From: Trifolium pratense
Lineage: Eukaryota > Streptophyta > Magnoliopsida > Fabales > Fabaceae
Assembly (NCBI RefSeq): GCF_020283565.1
Contig: NC_060065.1
Coordinates: 31,732,409 to 31,796,408, forward strand
DNA length: 64,000 nucleotides
Direction of reading: 5' to 3'
Shown in pieces: positions 23,701 to 36,606 of the stretch. Under the pieces are notes generated by a model, which was not told the origin of the DNA, made no database searches, and worked only from the letters and a program-made list of their open reading frames with translations. Positions within the stretch are counted from its first letter, which is position 1; each line of letters begins with the position of its first letter. The position numbers were made by a program, and so were the translations under genes.

Positions 23701-24958
23701 TTCAAAATCGATCGATAATCATATTGAAATATAAAAATGAAGCCAAACAAACAACAAAACATCAGACCCAACGAAATCACATAAACCCATAGTAAAATCC
23801 AACATATATAACAAGTCTTTAACTTAATTGATAAAAATTGCTAAAATTATTAGGTCGGATGCTATGACTAGAGTTTGAATCTCAACTCTTTTACTCGTAC
23901 TTGTGAGTTTATAATGGCAAAGTTCAATTTAATGGCAACTAACACTAAGCAATCTCTCTCACATGCTTGGTTTGAGTCAAAATAATTCAATCTAAAAAAA
24001 ACTCTTATTTTAAGGCGTATATTTCACAACAATTTTGACCGTCGATTTAAGATCAGATGATCTAGATTTGTTACAGCAAGACGTTGTTTTAGCATGAAAT
24101 CATATTCCAAGATTGAACTTTCTCAATAGCTTCTTTTTGGCTCAAAATTTTGAGATCTAAAGTTTTAATTTGGATTGTTTGATTCTTGGACCAACCCTAA
24201 GAACGTAGTAATGTTAAAATTTTAAGAGAAAATGTTATCGTTTGCTATAGTCCTACCTAACTCAACGTCACGAATTTGTCTCAATAATTGTATGTAGATA
24301 ATACTCGACTCACACAAAAAATTTCAAAAAGTTTTTAAAATCTTAAAACAACAGAAGTACACACAAGAGACATACCATGCTTATAAAATACCTAGTAAAT
24401 AACTATTTTATATTGTTTTAATATAAATTAATGCAAATAGAAACATAACATGAAACCAAACAACAAAACATCAGAACCAACGAAACCACATACTACCCAT
24501 AGTAAAGTCCAGCACAAGTTGATCTTACCTAACTTAACCGTATCAGAACATAATATAAAATATAGTACTATTTTTAATTAAAATTAAGAGTTAAATAGTG
24601 TTTATTCTCTAATGTCATCGAATTCCAGTTTACTCCTTGTAATATTTTTTTTTTGAAGAAGCTACTCCTTGTAATATTATTTTCATTACCCCTATAATGT
24701 GGAGATTTCATCCTTTTATCCTTTCATTAAATATATATCGGCTTACGATTCCGTCCTTTTGCCTCCTATAATGTTAATGAATTTCAGTTTATTCTCACTA
24801 AGCATGTCACATCATCATTTATCTGGAATTTTAAGTCAACATATTCAATGAGAGGTTAAGAGGACAAAATCTTGACATTAGAGGGGTTAACAGGAAAAAC
24901 AATATCATATAGGAGGCATATCAAAATTCGATTCAATATAAAAGCACTGTATTTTTTT
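23701..24958. other. Intergenic region with weak repeats
   Basis: Around 23815-23990 is a decayed tRNA-like SINE (TTAACTTAATTGATAAAAAT, GTTTGAATCTCAACTC). Blocks such as GAAACCAAACAACAAAACATC and GAAATCACATA recur near 23740 and 24450. At about 24590-24945, TTTACTCCTTGTAATAT and GACAAAATCTTGACATTAGA suggest an eroded relative of the GGGTAAA foldback family. No gene is supported. Confidence 0.4.
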
Positions 24959-24959
24959 G

Positions 24960-25135
24960 GTTTTCATTCTCTAGTTTCTAGCGGAAGGGGGCCCTAGTAG
25001 TCCAGAGTTCGGGGCGAGTTCGTGCATCAAGTGGTTCCAGTCCCCTCCCAAATGCAGTTGCGGGGATCGAACCGTGGTCCTCCCTACCAAGTTCAGCGTC
25101 GATCACCACTGAACCAACTAACATTTGGTATATAA
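24960..25135 (-). mobile_element. tRNA-derived SINE, same family as 55664-55830
   Basis: The reverse strand reads ATGTTAGTTGGTTCAGTGGT (A box region), GACGCTGAACTTGGTAGG and CACGGTTCGATCCCCGCAAC (B box), then ACTCGCCCCGAACTCTGGAC. The copy at 55664-55830 has the same order on the plus strand. This is a Pol III-type SINE. Confidence 0.75.
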
Positions 25136-25541
25136 AAGCACTGTATTGTCCATGATAATAAATAATAATAAAATTACTGTCTTAAACTTAAATTTTTTAA
25201 TGACATAAAAGTACTTTTTTGTACACACTATAGTTAAATTTAAATTTACAATTGCAATTTGCAAGTAACTGTTTATAAAATGTGGCGGCAATTTAACTCA
25301 TAAGTTGAACAAATTTACACAACAGAATCTTATAAACTTTTTAAAATATAGTTTAAAAGATCCACTCATTCACAAAATCCAACACATTTATTTGTCTTCT
25401 TTGTTTGTGTCTATTATATTCACATATAGCTATGTATAATCTAGCTGTCTTTAAACTTTATCTTATATTTCTTATTTTCAATTTTTTTCTATCTCTAAAA
25501 CTTCTTCTTCTACCTTCAAAATCCATTTCATTGAGCCTCTT

Positions 25542-28500
25542 ATGGCTTTTTCTCAACAAAATTCAAAAGGGTCTTCTTCTTCTTCTTCATCTAAGTTCAA
25601 AAGGGTATCTTCAACTTTTGAAAGATCAAATTTTTCTAAGTCTTTTGTGTTAGAAAATTCAACAATGGTTGAAACTTTGGTGAATGGTGATGATGGTGAT
25701 GGTTCCATTATTAATGGAGTGATTGGTATTCTTAGTGGTTACATAGGAAGATATGTAAAAGATGATAGTTTTAGAAAAACTATTAGAGAGAAATGTATTT
25801 CTTTCTTGGATAGAATAAGAAAAAGAAGAAGAAAAGATGCCGATGATGATGATGCCGATGATGATGAAATCTTTGTGAACATTGATTTTTGTATGGAGAA
25901 AATTGATAAGTTGATAGAAGTTTATCATCAAGGAACAAAGAAACAAGTTACAATGATGAAAAGCTTAAGAAATTCTATTGAGCTTTTAACCAAAATTGCT
26001 TCTAAATCTCAACTTTCATCTTGTGCTCAACTTTACTTAGCAATAGCTTATAAGTTGATGAAAAATGATAAAGTTTCTTCAAAGTTTTTACTTCAAGTGT
26101 TTTGTTATTCACCAAATTTGGCTAGAACTTATTTACTTTGTGACCTTTGGGAGCATTTGTTTCTACCTCATCTACTTCATCTAAAAATTTGGTATACTAG
26201 TGAATTTGAATTTCTTTCAAATGAAGTTTATGGTGAGAAGGAAAAGAAAATCAAAGTTTTGAACAAAGTTTACAATGAAAAAATGGATAGTGGAACTTAT
26301 CTTTTTGCTATGTATTATAAGCAATGGCTTAAAGTTAGTGGCGCCGGTGAGCCTCCTCTTCCGATTGTTCCCCTGCCGTCAAGGCCAAGTTATAGATCAT
26401 CAAGAAGAATGTCTTCAGATTCTACCATTTCTAATTCTTCCATTAATCCAAACTTGTAAGTTATAGGCACATCTTACATATTCATCACAATAATAGTAAC
26501 CCTCTGGAACGAAATATAAGCAAATAAGTAAGTGTATGTACTTTTTTGCTTACATTTCGTTCCCGAGGAATTTTTTACCAGATACATGTACTTTGTTTTG
26601 TTTATCTTTTATTTCGGAGCGAGTAGCTATATTATGTGGTTTAATATTTTGGTTCTTTGTAACAGATACAAGGCAGTGTTTGGCCTCAAAGAAGAGAAGC
26701 AAAAACCTACCTGTCTTGGTGACAAAAGTGGAATTATGACACTAAGCAAGAAATTAGAGATTGATAAAAAATTCCAAGGAGATGATTACAAATGCAGTTC
26801 AGTTCAGGTTAGTTTAAGTTCCTTCAAATTTATCGATATTAAGGGTGTATTTGGATTGAATTATTTGAGCTTATATACTATCATAAGTACTTGTGAGACT
26901 GTTTGGAAAAACTTAGCGATACAACTTTTGAAATGCCCATACGCTGTTTTCAGCTTATTCCATAAGCTCTCATAGCATATGAAAACGGCTTGTATCTTAT
27001 AAACAGTTTGATTTTATTTTATCTTTTTCCATAGAAATAGCTTATACATAAGCACTTATTAGATAAGCGCTTAGTTAAGTTGTTTATCCAAATAGGGCCA
27101 AAGTTAGTTGCATTTCATAAATTTAATCTCTTTCTCACTTGTGACAGAAACAAGACAGATTCTCTTTTGAAAGATCATCAAGCCAAATTGACAAGAATCA
27201 AGCTCAAAGATTGGATTATTTTAAGTGCTTATCTTGCAGGTTCATACCAACAGAAACCATGTCAAAAATCAACTATATTAAATCTAAGAATGCTTCTTTA
27301 AGTGTTCTTTCAAGTGACTTAGTTGAAGCTATTCGAACTATATGTTCATCCGACATTCTAACTGAATGCGAATTTGCTATTCGTGTTGTCACCAAAGCTT
27401 GGTTGAACTCACCCGGTGATCCTCTCATCGAAGAAGCATTGACACAAACCAATGTAGTTGAAGGTATCTTAGAGGTTTTATATGTCTCAACCGAAGATGA
27501 AATTCTCGAATTGATTATATCAATTTTGGCGGAATTAATGACAAGAAATGATTCAATTAGACAAATAATACTAAATTCTGATCCACAATTAGAAGTTTTT
27601 GTGAGACTTTTAAGAAGTACTAGTCTTTTTCTTAAGGCTTCGGTGCTTCTTTATTTGTCGAAACCAATGGCGAAACAAATGATATCATCAGAATGGGTGC
27701 CATTGATACTTAGAGTATTGGAATTTGGTGACAAATTGCAAACACTTTTCACAGTTCAATGTAGTCCTCAAGTTGCAGCATTTTATATTTTGGATCAACT
27801 TTTAAACGGTTTCGATGAAGATAAGAATTTGGAGAATGCTAGACAAGTTCTTTCACTTGGTGGATTGACACTTTTGATGAAAAGAATTGAAGATGGAGAG
27901 ATGAATGAGAGGGAGAATTCTGCTTTGATTATTTCGTGTTGCGTTCGAGCCGAAGGAAGTTGCAGAAGCTACTTAGCTGAGAATATTAATAAGAGTTCAT
28001 TGCTTGAACTCATTGTTCTTGGATGGAAACAAAATTCAAGTGGTAATGCATTGTTTGTGATATCTGAGTTGCTTTCCCTTGATAGGTAAGTTGCTTTATG
28101 ATTTAATTCGTATACACTGTCGTGTAAAAAAGATTATAATGTCAATCAATCATAATCATCTGGTCATTACAAATTTTGACTTTTATTTATACCCGTTTTT
28201 AAAGTCAATTGATATAATTGGTTGTGATGATGTGCTGATAGTATAAAACTTTTACCACCGATGGTGCATGAAAATTTAACTCTTTTTTTTTTTTTTTTTA
28301 TCTTGAAATGCTGATATTCTTTTGGAAAATACAATAGAAGAACCAAGATTTTGAAATTCTTAAGAGGACTCAATGATGGATGGAGTGGCTTAAACACAAT
28401 GCACATTTTCTTCACATACCTTCAAAAGGCTCCACAAGAAGAAAGGCCTTTAGTTGCAGTGATATTATTGATGCTTGATCTTATGGTAATTCACTCAACT

Positions 28501-30221
28501 TACTATAGCATATATAAAAGTTATTAGTTGTGCACGTGATTTTGTGACTTAAATTTATTTTCAAAATCATAACTTTTAGACCCTCCTACATTTCATAGGC
28601 ATGTTACTAGAGGTTAGGGTTGTTAGTTTTTAGGGTTCGAACCCTAAGTCTCCTACTTGAATTTTAACTTTTAAATTCTCCTACATTTTATACGAAAATG
28701 TTAGTAAGATAGTGATTATCTTAGTTTTTACTTTTTAGAGTTCAAACAATGAATCTCTAATACTGCTCGAAACTCTTTACCTTTGTAAGGTAGTGATTAT
28801 TTTAGTTTTCAGGTTTCGAACTCTGAATCTCTGATTCTGCTTGAAACTCTTTACGTTAGTAAGGTAGTGATTATTTTAGTTTTTAGGGTTCGAATCCTAA
28901 ATCTCTGATCCTACTTGAAATTCTTTATGTGTCTCTCACTTCACCAAACAGGCTACCTAGAAAATTGAATTGATTTTTTAATTTGTTGGTAAAAAAAAAA
29001 GAGTTCACTAATGCAATAGCAGGTGTGTTGCAGGAAGATAATTTCAAGGGGAGCATATATAGAGAAGAAGCTATTGAAGCAATTGTAGCTTCTTTAAATT
29101 GTCAAATATGTGATGATAGAGTTCAACAGCAATCAGCAAAAGCTCTACTTTTATTAGGAGGCCATTTTTCTTATGCAGGGGAATCATTAATGGAAAAATT
29201 GTTTTTACAAAAATCAGGTTTCCAAGAATTTTGCTTAGAAGATTCATTTCCTCCTTGCAAAGAAATTGTTGCTTATGATTCAATTCACAAGGTAAACTTT
29301 GCTTATGAAAAATTTAGAAAAAAAATTATGATATTAATTTATTTTAGTTTCTATTTTAGAACGATCAATTTAGCGCGTGATCGAGTATTTTCAATTTACA
29401 AACATAACATAAAAAACTAGTATATAATTAAATATTGTTTATTTCATGTTTCTAGTATTGGTGGTTTCTCTTCTATTTTTAGTACTAGAAATTTATTTGA
29501 TTATTCATATTTGGTTGATTATACAAGGAGGAAGAAGAAAATGAAAGTTGGCAAAAAAAAGTAGCTTATGTCTTATTCAAAAGTGAAAATAGAAAATTGC
29601 TATCTGCACTTGCAAATTCTATAGCCAATGGGATCCCATGCTTAGCACGTGCAAGTCTTGCAACTATTTCATGGATGTGTAGCTATCTTCACTTAGTTGA
29701 AGATACAAAGTTTACATCAATGGCTTTCTCAATCTTCACACCACATTTGCTACAATCATTGAATTATGATAATGATGTTGAAGAAAGAGTACTTGCTTCA
29801 TATTCATTGTTGCATCTTACAAAAAATTCAGGTACGTACATAATTCTGGATTCAAAATCGAGTCACTATGTATCAATGTCCTTACAGCTATCAATTGACT
29901 TGTATCTACGGAACTTAATGATCATAATTTTATTCTTCAATTTGGCATCATAGAGGTTTCCAATTAAATATGGCCTCACAACATGTTCTTATTATAAAAA
30001 TTTAATTAATAATTTACTTACTATAATTTATGTCATATATAGTTTTTTTTTTTTCATTTTGTCCTCACAAATGTCTTATATTGCTAGCAGGATGTGACTC
30101 TATCCTACCATCACTAAACAAAGACTCACTCAAACATCTAAGAAATCTCTCCCTAGTGACGTGGACTGCCAATGAACTTATCTCAATATTCTCAAAAAGA
30201 AGCATGCAATTAAATCAATAA
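25542..30221 (+). CDS. LIN/CERBERUS-like protein, 944 aa, without visible U-box or WD40 repeats
   Basis: Seven exons join in frame: 25542-26455, 26666-26807, 27148-28085, 28338-28485, 29034-29291, 29528-29831 and 30091-30221 (2835 nt). The N-terminal exon matches the N-terminal region of legume LIN, including YLLCDLWEHLFLPHLLHLKI and GTYLFAMYYKQW. Later exons match the ARM-like region: RPLVAVILLMLDLM, EDNFKGSIYREEAIEAIVAS, VQQQSAKALLLLGGHFSYAG and VEERVLASYSLLHLTKNSG. LIN/CERBERUS is a U-box/WD40 E3 ligase needed for rhizobial infection threads. Here the place expected for a U-box (exons 2-3) reads YKAVFGLKEEKQKPTCLGDK and shows no U-box signature. The protein ends ...TANELISIFSKRSMQLNQ before any WD40 repeat. 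Poly-Ser and an acidic DADDDDADDDE tract are near the N-terminus. It may be a scaffold paralogue rather than a ligase; that is inference. Confidence 0.85.
26843..27099. mobile_element. AGCTTAT-rich MITE in intron 2 of the LIN-like gene
   Basis: Left GGGTGTATTTGGATTGAATT and right AAGTTGTTTATCCAAATAGG are imperfect inverted ends. The interior has TTATTTGAGCTTATATACTA, CAGCTTATTCCATAAGCTCT and ATAGCTTATACATAAGCACT. This is one of the best-preserved members of the intron family. Confidence 0.75.
28590..28925. repeat. Minisatellite-like repeat in intron 4 of the LIN-like gene, period ~70 bp
   Basis: Units share GTTAGTAAGGTAGTGATTAT, TTTAGTTTTTAGGGTTCGAA, CCTAAATCTCTGAT and CTTGAAATTCTTTA. About three to four diverged units are visible. 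It is non-coding. Confidence 0.65.
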
Positions 30222-31926
30222 TAGCCAGTCTCATATTTGTTGAATATACCTATTGTATGTTTCAAAGAACGGTGAGTTTGATAAAATTACAGTGACATTA
30301 TGATTCAGCTATAGAGTATAATTTTTGTCAAAATTACTGTGTCTCATTGTAATTTTGATAATCTCATCGTCAATTCAAAAATAAATTCAATTAATTAGTT
30401 GTATTTTCCTTATTATCATTCCCTTTCATTTTCACATAAGCTGGATTGTAACCATATATCCATGAATTTTGTATAGTTGATTAACTTGAAAAAGGAAGGG
30501 AATATTTTCCACCAAAAGAAAAATATTTGTTTTTTTATTACCACGACATTAGTATATGAAGTTATGATTTGGTGCATGGAAATAAATAGTGGGTGTGGTC
30601 TAATATCGGGTGGTCATCGGATTTTGGAGAGATTCTGATACCGTCTTAAAATTGGGAGGGTGACCTAATTCAACCCTACAAAACCAGCTCTGTTACCATC
30701 TTATAAGTGTTTATAAAGTATAGACAATCATCATCATACAAGCCGATTTTATAGAATTCTAAGAGTTTTCTATGAAACACAAAAGGTGGGTTCTCCAATT
30801 TCAACCGAATTTTCTTTATAGATATGAGTCAAGAGTCGAACTTCTGACCACATATTTAATGGGATCAAGATCCTTATCACTTGGATCAATTTATTATTGG
30901 TAGAAAAATGTTTGTTTTATTCATAGTAGCTTATGATTTCATCAATATATGAATTATGAAAATTTTGTTGAACCAAAGAAAGAAACCGTTACAAAATTGG
31001 AAGAAATGGAACTTTCAAAAGAAGAGTAAAGTGCTAGGAAATTCCTAACATAGATTTATTTATCTGGACCTCAGTGTCATATTTGTCCTGGATTACAAAA
31101 TTTGTACTAATGTTACACCTTTTTCTGTGTTTGCATTCCCTCACATGGGTAACAGAAAATAATGTGACGAAAAAGGAACCTTTCAATTTTAATACTTTAT
31201 TTGTATTTTGTGTACACATGGATAACTACTTATCTCTTCATCATCATGTGCCATTGTTTGGTATAGACTGTGACAGGGTAAGCATCCAGCAACAGAATCT
31301 CCTGTATAGAAAAATCTTCATTTTTTTCTGTAAAAATGGTCGACATAATTGTGAATGTGAAGTGATTATTCTCTTTGGGTTGAAAACTTTGATTTTCCAT
31401 AAATAAATAAATTATTAGAGGTAATTTTATTCAAATCGTGTCGGACACTAAATATAAGTATCTGTTGTGCGAGTTTAGGGCATTCTGTTCAATCCATATT
31501 AGTTTGCCACGTTGTGGAACCTTGTTTCATTCTTTCTAACACAATTGGGTGGTGGCTTTTTAAATAATTTAGTCTTAATTTCGATTCTAATCCCTTAGGT
31601 ATTGCAGTAGTGTAGTTTTAGTCTCTAAATTTTAATCATGCGAATTTGATCCTCTTGCAATAACAATTGCGCATTTTTTATATCTTAGTTTCCAATTGCA
31701 CGAATTGGGTTCTTCAAGTATCTTGATTTTGTAATTTTAGTCCTTCTATTTTCGATTGCATGAATTTGGTTCCTCAACAATTATTAGGTCCATCTGTCCA
31801 ATGTATTAATTTCTAGCTGAAAATAATTTATATGTGTGGTTGAGATGCTCCAACAAAACATTTAAATTGGTACTCTAGTATACCCATGTGTCATTTATGT
31901 GATTTATACACATGAAACTATAGTAA
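30222..31926. other. Intergenic DNA downstream of the LIN-like gene
   Basis: About 30590-30725 carries a dispersed repeat with ATTCAACCCTACAAAACCAG, related to blocks at 60585 and 60790. About 30785-30900 is a copy of the repeat also at 10090. About 31540-31800 has repeated 'TTTTAGTC / GAATTTGGTTCC' phrases. A 110-codon plus frame at 31074-31406 resembles no known family and is not supported as a gene. Confidence 0.45.
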
Positions 31927-31962
31927 CTAGGGGTAACCCCGTGCGTTGCACGGGTTTGATTA
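31927..31962 (-). mobile_element. Helitron-type 3' terminus (element extends to the right)
   Basis: On the minus strand the sequence reads CCCGTGCAACGCACGGGG, then TTACCCCTAG, then T of the host. A strong GC hairpin followed about 6-8 nt later by CTAG and a host T is the hallmark of a Helitron 3' end. The body would lie to the right on the plus map in very AT-rich DNA. The 5' TC end was not located and there is no Rep/helicase frame, so only the terminus is called. Confidence 0.6.
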
Positions 31963-34900
31963 AAATATATAATTAAAATATTTTTATAAATAAAAAATAA
32001 TAACTGTGATAACTATAATCACATATATTTAAATAATAGATATTATTTTAAAATATGATTATATTTAATATTAGTATATGGGTAAAAAAAAAAGTTGTTT
32101 AGAAATATTAGATTTTTTATTAATTTATATCGTAGTTTGTTCATATTTTAATGTAATAGATTTCTTATAATATTTCATAAGTTTGAAAGGATGTATCATT
32201 TTTTTATTTTATTAGTGTAATCATATAAGATTTTAGTTTTCTTTATATGAGTTGCAATTTTATAGTCAAATGTCACTTTGTTTTTTTATTTTTGATGTAT
32301 CCCTTATTTTATTATTTTCAATAAGAGTTTGAGGTATACCTAATTATACTTGTAGACAATATTGCTCATGAGAAATGTTAAAATAAGTTTTGATTATAGA
32401 ATATGATTCATATATGGTGGCTTTGACTATTTGTTCCACGTGATCTCATTTTTTGAAAATTATGTCTCAAACAGCGTATTTGCTTACTACGTTCTATGCA
32501 ATTTAAGGTTCCAAATAGCTTCTCTACTTACTCATCTCTCGTTCTCTTGGAGTTTATTCTCACTTATTCACTTGCTGAAATTTTATTCCAACTTTATTAG
32601 TCCCAATTTTTTAGTCTATTGTTTGGTTCAAATTTTTTTTTGCTTGGTCCTTTTGTTTTTGGTTTGTTTTTCTTTTTCTTGGTGAAGTTTGTGTCTCTTC
32701 AAAATTATTGTTAGTTTTTGTCCCTCTTATTTAATATTTTCTTGAACATTTATTTTATTTTTCTTATTATATTATATAAACTTGAATATTTGTTGTTGTC
32801 AATATATAACTTTGGACGAATAATTTATATATTTGAATTTAGGTTTAGTTATTTGGTTAAGGTAAAGAAAGTCTTATAGATGAATTTAAGATTTAACATG
32901 TGTCATTTTCTTATTTGCTTAAAAAAATGTCATCTTATTCTTATAAATATTCCACTATTTTATTTTCAGCCGTAACGTAAACATTCTTTTAGAATATGTA
33001 ATTAATTTATCCAAAAAGTTATATTATTACGTAAATTAAATTAATAATTTTTTAATTATTGGTGAATTTTAGTTGTGTGTAAATATGTTTAAATATATGT
33101 GTGATTATATTTTCTAAATATATGTAAATATATTTTAACATCTACGGTTTTAATAATTTCTAAAATTTATTTTGACAAATGAGCATCAACAATTTTTATT
33201 TAATAATTTTTGTCTTTTTTTAATTTAATTTAGAAAGTTTTTAGTACAATTCTAAGTGGGAGGAAAAAGTATTTAGCACAATTTCTAAACTAACATATTT
33301 TTAGCACAATTCTTTTCATCGATTCATTTTATGGTTGTAAGAATAGGATGTCATGCATGCATAGATTAAAATAGGACCATCTATTAAAATTCATATATAT
33401 TCATATTGAACCATCCAGATTTAGGCAAGTGTTATACGATAAATGCATGAAGATTATATATTTGGATAACCTCTAAGTCAAGTTGAATCAATATACTTCT
33501 TGCATGTATTACAATTATAAGAACCACATGACTTGAGTATCAACTACAAAAAAATAAAAAATAAACTTATTTTAATTTCTACTTTGTTATTGTTTCTATA
33601 TTTCTCTTGATTGAGATCAAGTAGATTACCTACACATTGTAGACAATATAGTATTTAAAAATGAGACACATATTTATATTTCTAAATTATTTGGATTGTC
33701 TTCTTTTAATTGAATGCATCCAACATCAATATACCCTCGATCTATATAAATTTTAAGGGACTTCAAAATCAATAAATAGAAGTCTCTTTTATCCTCTTCA
33801 ACTTATTCACATGAAAAAAATTAATTATATTCCCATTAATCAACAATTTTTTATACAAATCTTTTACCTTATATAAAATAATAAATGAAAAAGAAAATAA
33901 GAAACAAATAAGTTAAAACATTAGACTAATAAAATAATAAATGAAAAAAGAAAGTTGTCTAATTACAAACATTATATCAATTAAAAAAAATGATGGTTTA
34001 CAAACTGCCATCAGAGTTAAATACACATCCTCACATGAGGTGCCATTTCATAGGTTTACAAACATTCATAGGATGCAACGTAAGCAAAAATAGAAGTATG
34101 TTTTATTCTGTTCTCCTCCTTCACATGAAAAAAAAGTCATATTCATATTAATCGATTCAACTCAAAGTTTAATTAATCATCGAACAAAACACCGGTTGAT
34201 ATTTAAAAAAATATCCAACCTAAAAAAGAAATATAAAAAATGATTAGAGATGTTCTAAACTCAGAGTAATAGAAAAATTCAAATTTACAAACATATTAAT
34301 AGGCAACTATCACATATATGTATATCAATTTCTTAATCAATCACATGTAGACATACCACATACTCTAAGAGGTTAGACACCATCACCTACCAAGGACAAA
34401 AACCAATATACTTATGATGTAACTATATATATATGCACACAATAGCTTTTAAATCAATTCAAGACACTATAATGTGTAACTTTAACATATGGAAGGTGAA
34501 GAAACATAACTTTTTCTCATGGAGATGTTAGACAAAGAAACCATAGAGTTTTTGCTATGAGATAGATAAATTAAAATTTTGTTAAAACATAGAAGGTAGA
34601 CTTCCTGATATGGTGGTGGTGATAATTAGCTTTTGGGTTAACTTTATATAGAGCTTGTGTTTGACAATTAGCTAAATTAACATATTCAATATTAGTGTCT
34701 CCAAGAATTCTTTGTTTTCAATTGCATTAATAGGGAATTGTAACATACAATATATATTTTAATAATATATTGCAATGCAATTAAAACAATAACATGATGC
34801 ACCATTCCACCTTTCATTGCTTGCAATTCATTTTTGTCTCAATTCAACAACAATAAATTGTGTTAGTTTTTTTTAATATATTATTATTATTTATTATTTA

Positions 34901-36460
34901 TTATTTATTATTAGAGTAACTCTATTATATGAAAAAATATGAAAAGGTTTTAATAGAGATTGTAAACTTTTCTTATAGAGTGTCACATCATCACAATGCT
35001 TGCTTGTGAACAACTCAATCTTCCTTTTAAAGGATTGTTTGATAAATTTATTTGTCATAGTTAAAGAATAAGAGTTAAGGAATACGAAAGAATGGTAGTT
35101 TAAAAGTTGGTGTGACAAAGTTAATTTTTTTTAAATAATAGCACAATAGTAATTAATTAATAAACAATATAACTAAAGTATTTTTTTTCATAAAATTTAT
35201 TTATTTATTTTGTCAAGCATGGAATTTTTTTGAGGAGTAATTTTTTTATTTGGTTTATTTATTTAAAGTAAAATTTTACAAATTGCAAATCATATTTACG
35301 CATGCATGATTTATATTTTATGTTTGGTAGTGTAAAATATGAAAGAGCATATATCTATTCATTGTTCTTTTGTAATTTGATCTTTTTTTTTCTTTTCTTT
35401 ATTTCATTATTATTGGGAGCCATTATTATTGTAACATATAGATAATTATTTTGGAGGATGAATGGACACACAAAATAAATTGTGGGATAAATTTTAAATA
35501 GATATGAGAAGCTCTCTAAAGCATGCCACATCATCACAATGCTTGCTTTTGAGCAACTCAACCTTCCTTTTACTAGTAAAAGATGGATCTCTCAGTTTTT
35601 ATTTGCTTTTCATTAATAAAGTACGTATATTTCTTATTAAAAAAATGGAGCTCTCAATTTCTTTAGAGAAATTGAGATGATCTACCAATCTTACACACAT
35701 AGACAAGTATAGTAATGTCGACGCACATTAGTTCTTTCAACTAAGTGTGTGTTTAATTCAGTGGTGATTATCACCACTGTTAGTTCTTTTCACACACTTA
35801 ATCAAAACCAAATAACCGCTTTTAAATATGAAAATTAATACTAATCGTGTAAAACAAAAATTAGTTCTTTTCACTATTTGATCATGAAGTTCAGTGACTA
35901 AAAATTCAAACCTAGAAATAAGTGAGGAATTTCAAATTCAAACTTCAGTTTCTACATATATAATAATATGGTGTCTCTATTAACTGAGTTATACTCACGA
36001 AAACTATTTTAGTATCAATTATTCTTTATATATTAAACACTATGCCCTCGTGAAGAGTACAACAAATTAATTTATCTTGACAACAAGGACTCACACTCAC
36101 ACTTTGCTACATCCTTTCTTGACAATTGACATATCCTTCTCATAAAGGAAACTTGTAGCTGAGCTTTCATTGTCTAGTAGTAGTACCACTCTCTTCATTC
36201 CATCATGATAATTCCTATTCCTCACACCTCAACTCAAGGCTCAAATAATTCATCCAATTGGGGAGGGTCCCTAAAAATTTTGGCAAGTTACTGTTCTCAT
36301 TGGACCATAAAATTTTGTAGCACAAACCAATCTAATCTAACAACATATATGTGACTTGTGTTCATTTTAGTATAAATTGGCACTTAGTGGTACTCATTAT
36401 GTGTGAGAATATTGGACACCCCACCAATGTTGCTACATTGTCGTTATATGCCCTAGTGTG
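31963..36460. other. Very AT-rich gene-free region
   Basis: This may include the body of the Helitron-type element. It holds a (TTATTA)n-type microsatellite at about 34881-34914. A repeated block of about 60 bp, CACATCATCACAATGCTTGC followed by CAACTCAA(T/C)CTTCCTTTT, occurs at about 34983 and 35526. Small frames (for example 32431-32685 and 34894-35118) are hydrophobic or low complexity and not credible genes. Confidence 0.5.
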
Positions 36461-36466
36461 TTGTGT

Positions 36467-36606
36467 CCGGTTTCACGAGCTTAGCTCAGTTGGTAGGAAT
36501 ATCGTACTATATGTGTAAGAATCGGGGTTCGAACCCCGAACACTCCACTTATTTATCTTTAAGGTGAATTTTTTAGCCGCTACTTAACCAAAAAAAAAAG
36601 AAAAAT
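36467..36606 (+). mobile_element. tRNA-derived SINE with poly(A) tail
   Basis: The head CGAGCTTAGCTCAGTTGGTA is an A box, and CGGGGTTCGAACCCCGAACA is an intact B box/T-arm. The body ends with AAGGTGAATTTTTTAGCCGC and an A-rich tail near 36588-36606. The anticodon arm cannot fold as a real tRNA, so it is a SINE rather than a tRNA gene. Confidence 0.8.

Noticed and set aside
30222..31000. Search for WD40 exons of the LIN-like gene
   Set aside because: No WD-dipeptide repeat text or in-frame exons were found before the dispersed repeats begin.
31074..31406. 110-codon plus frame after the LIN-like gene
   Set aside because: No family resemblance, no splice context, and overlapping frames of similar length on both strands.
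36478..36546. tRNA-like sequence with intact A and B boxes
   Set aside because: The anticodon arm does not fold and an A tail follows a conserved non-tRNA body, so it is a SINE.
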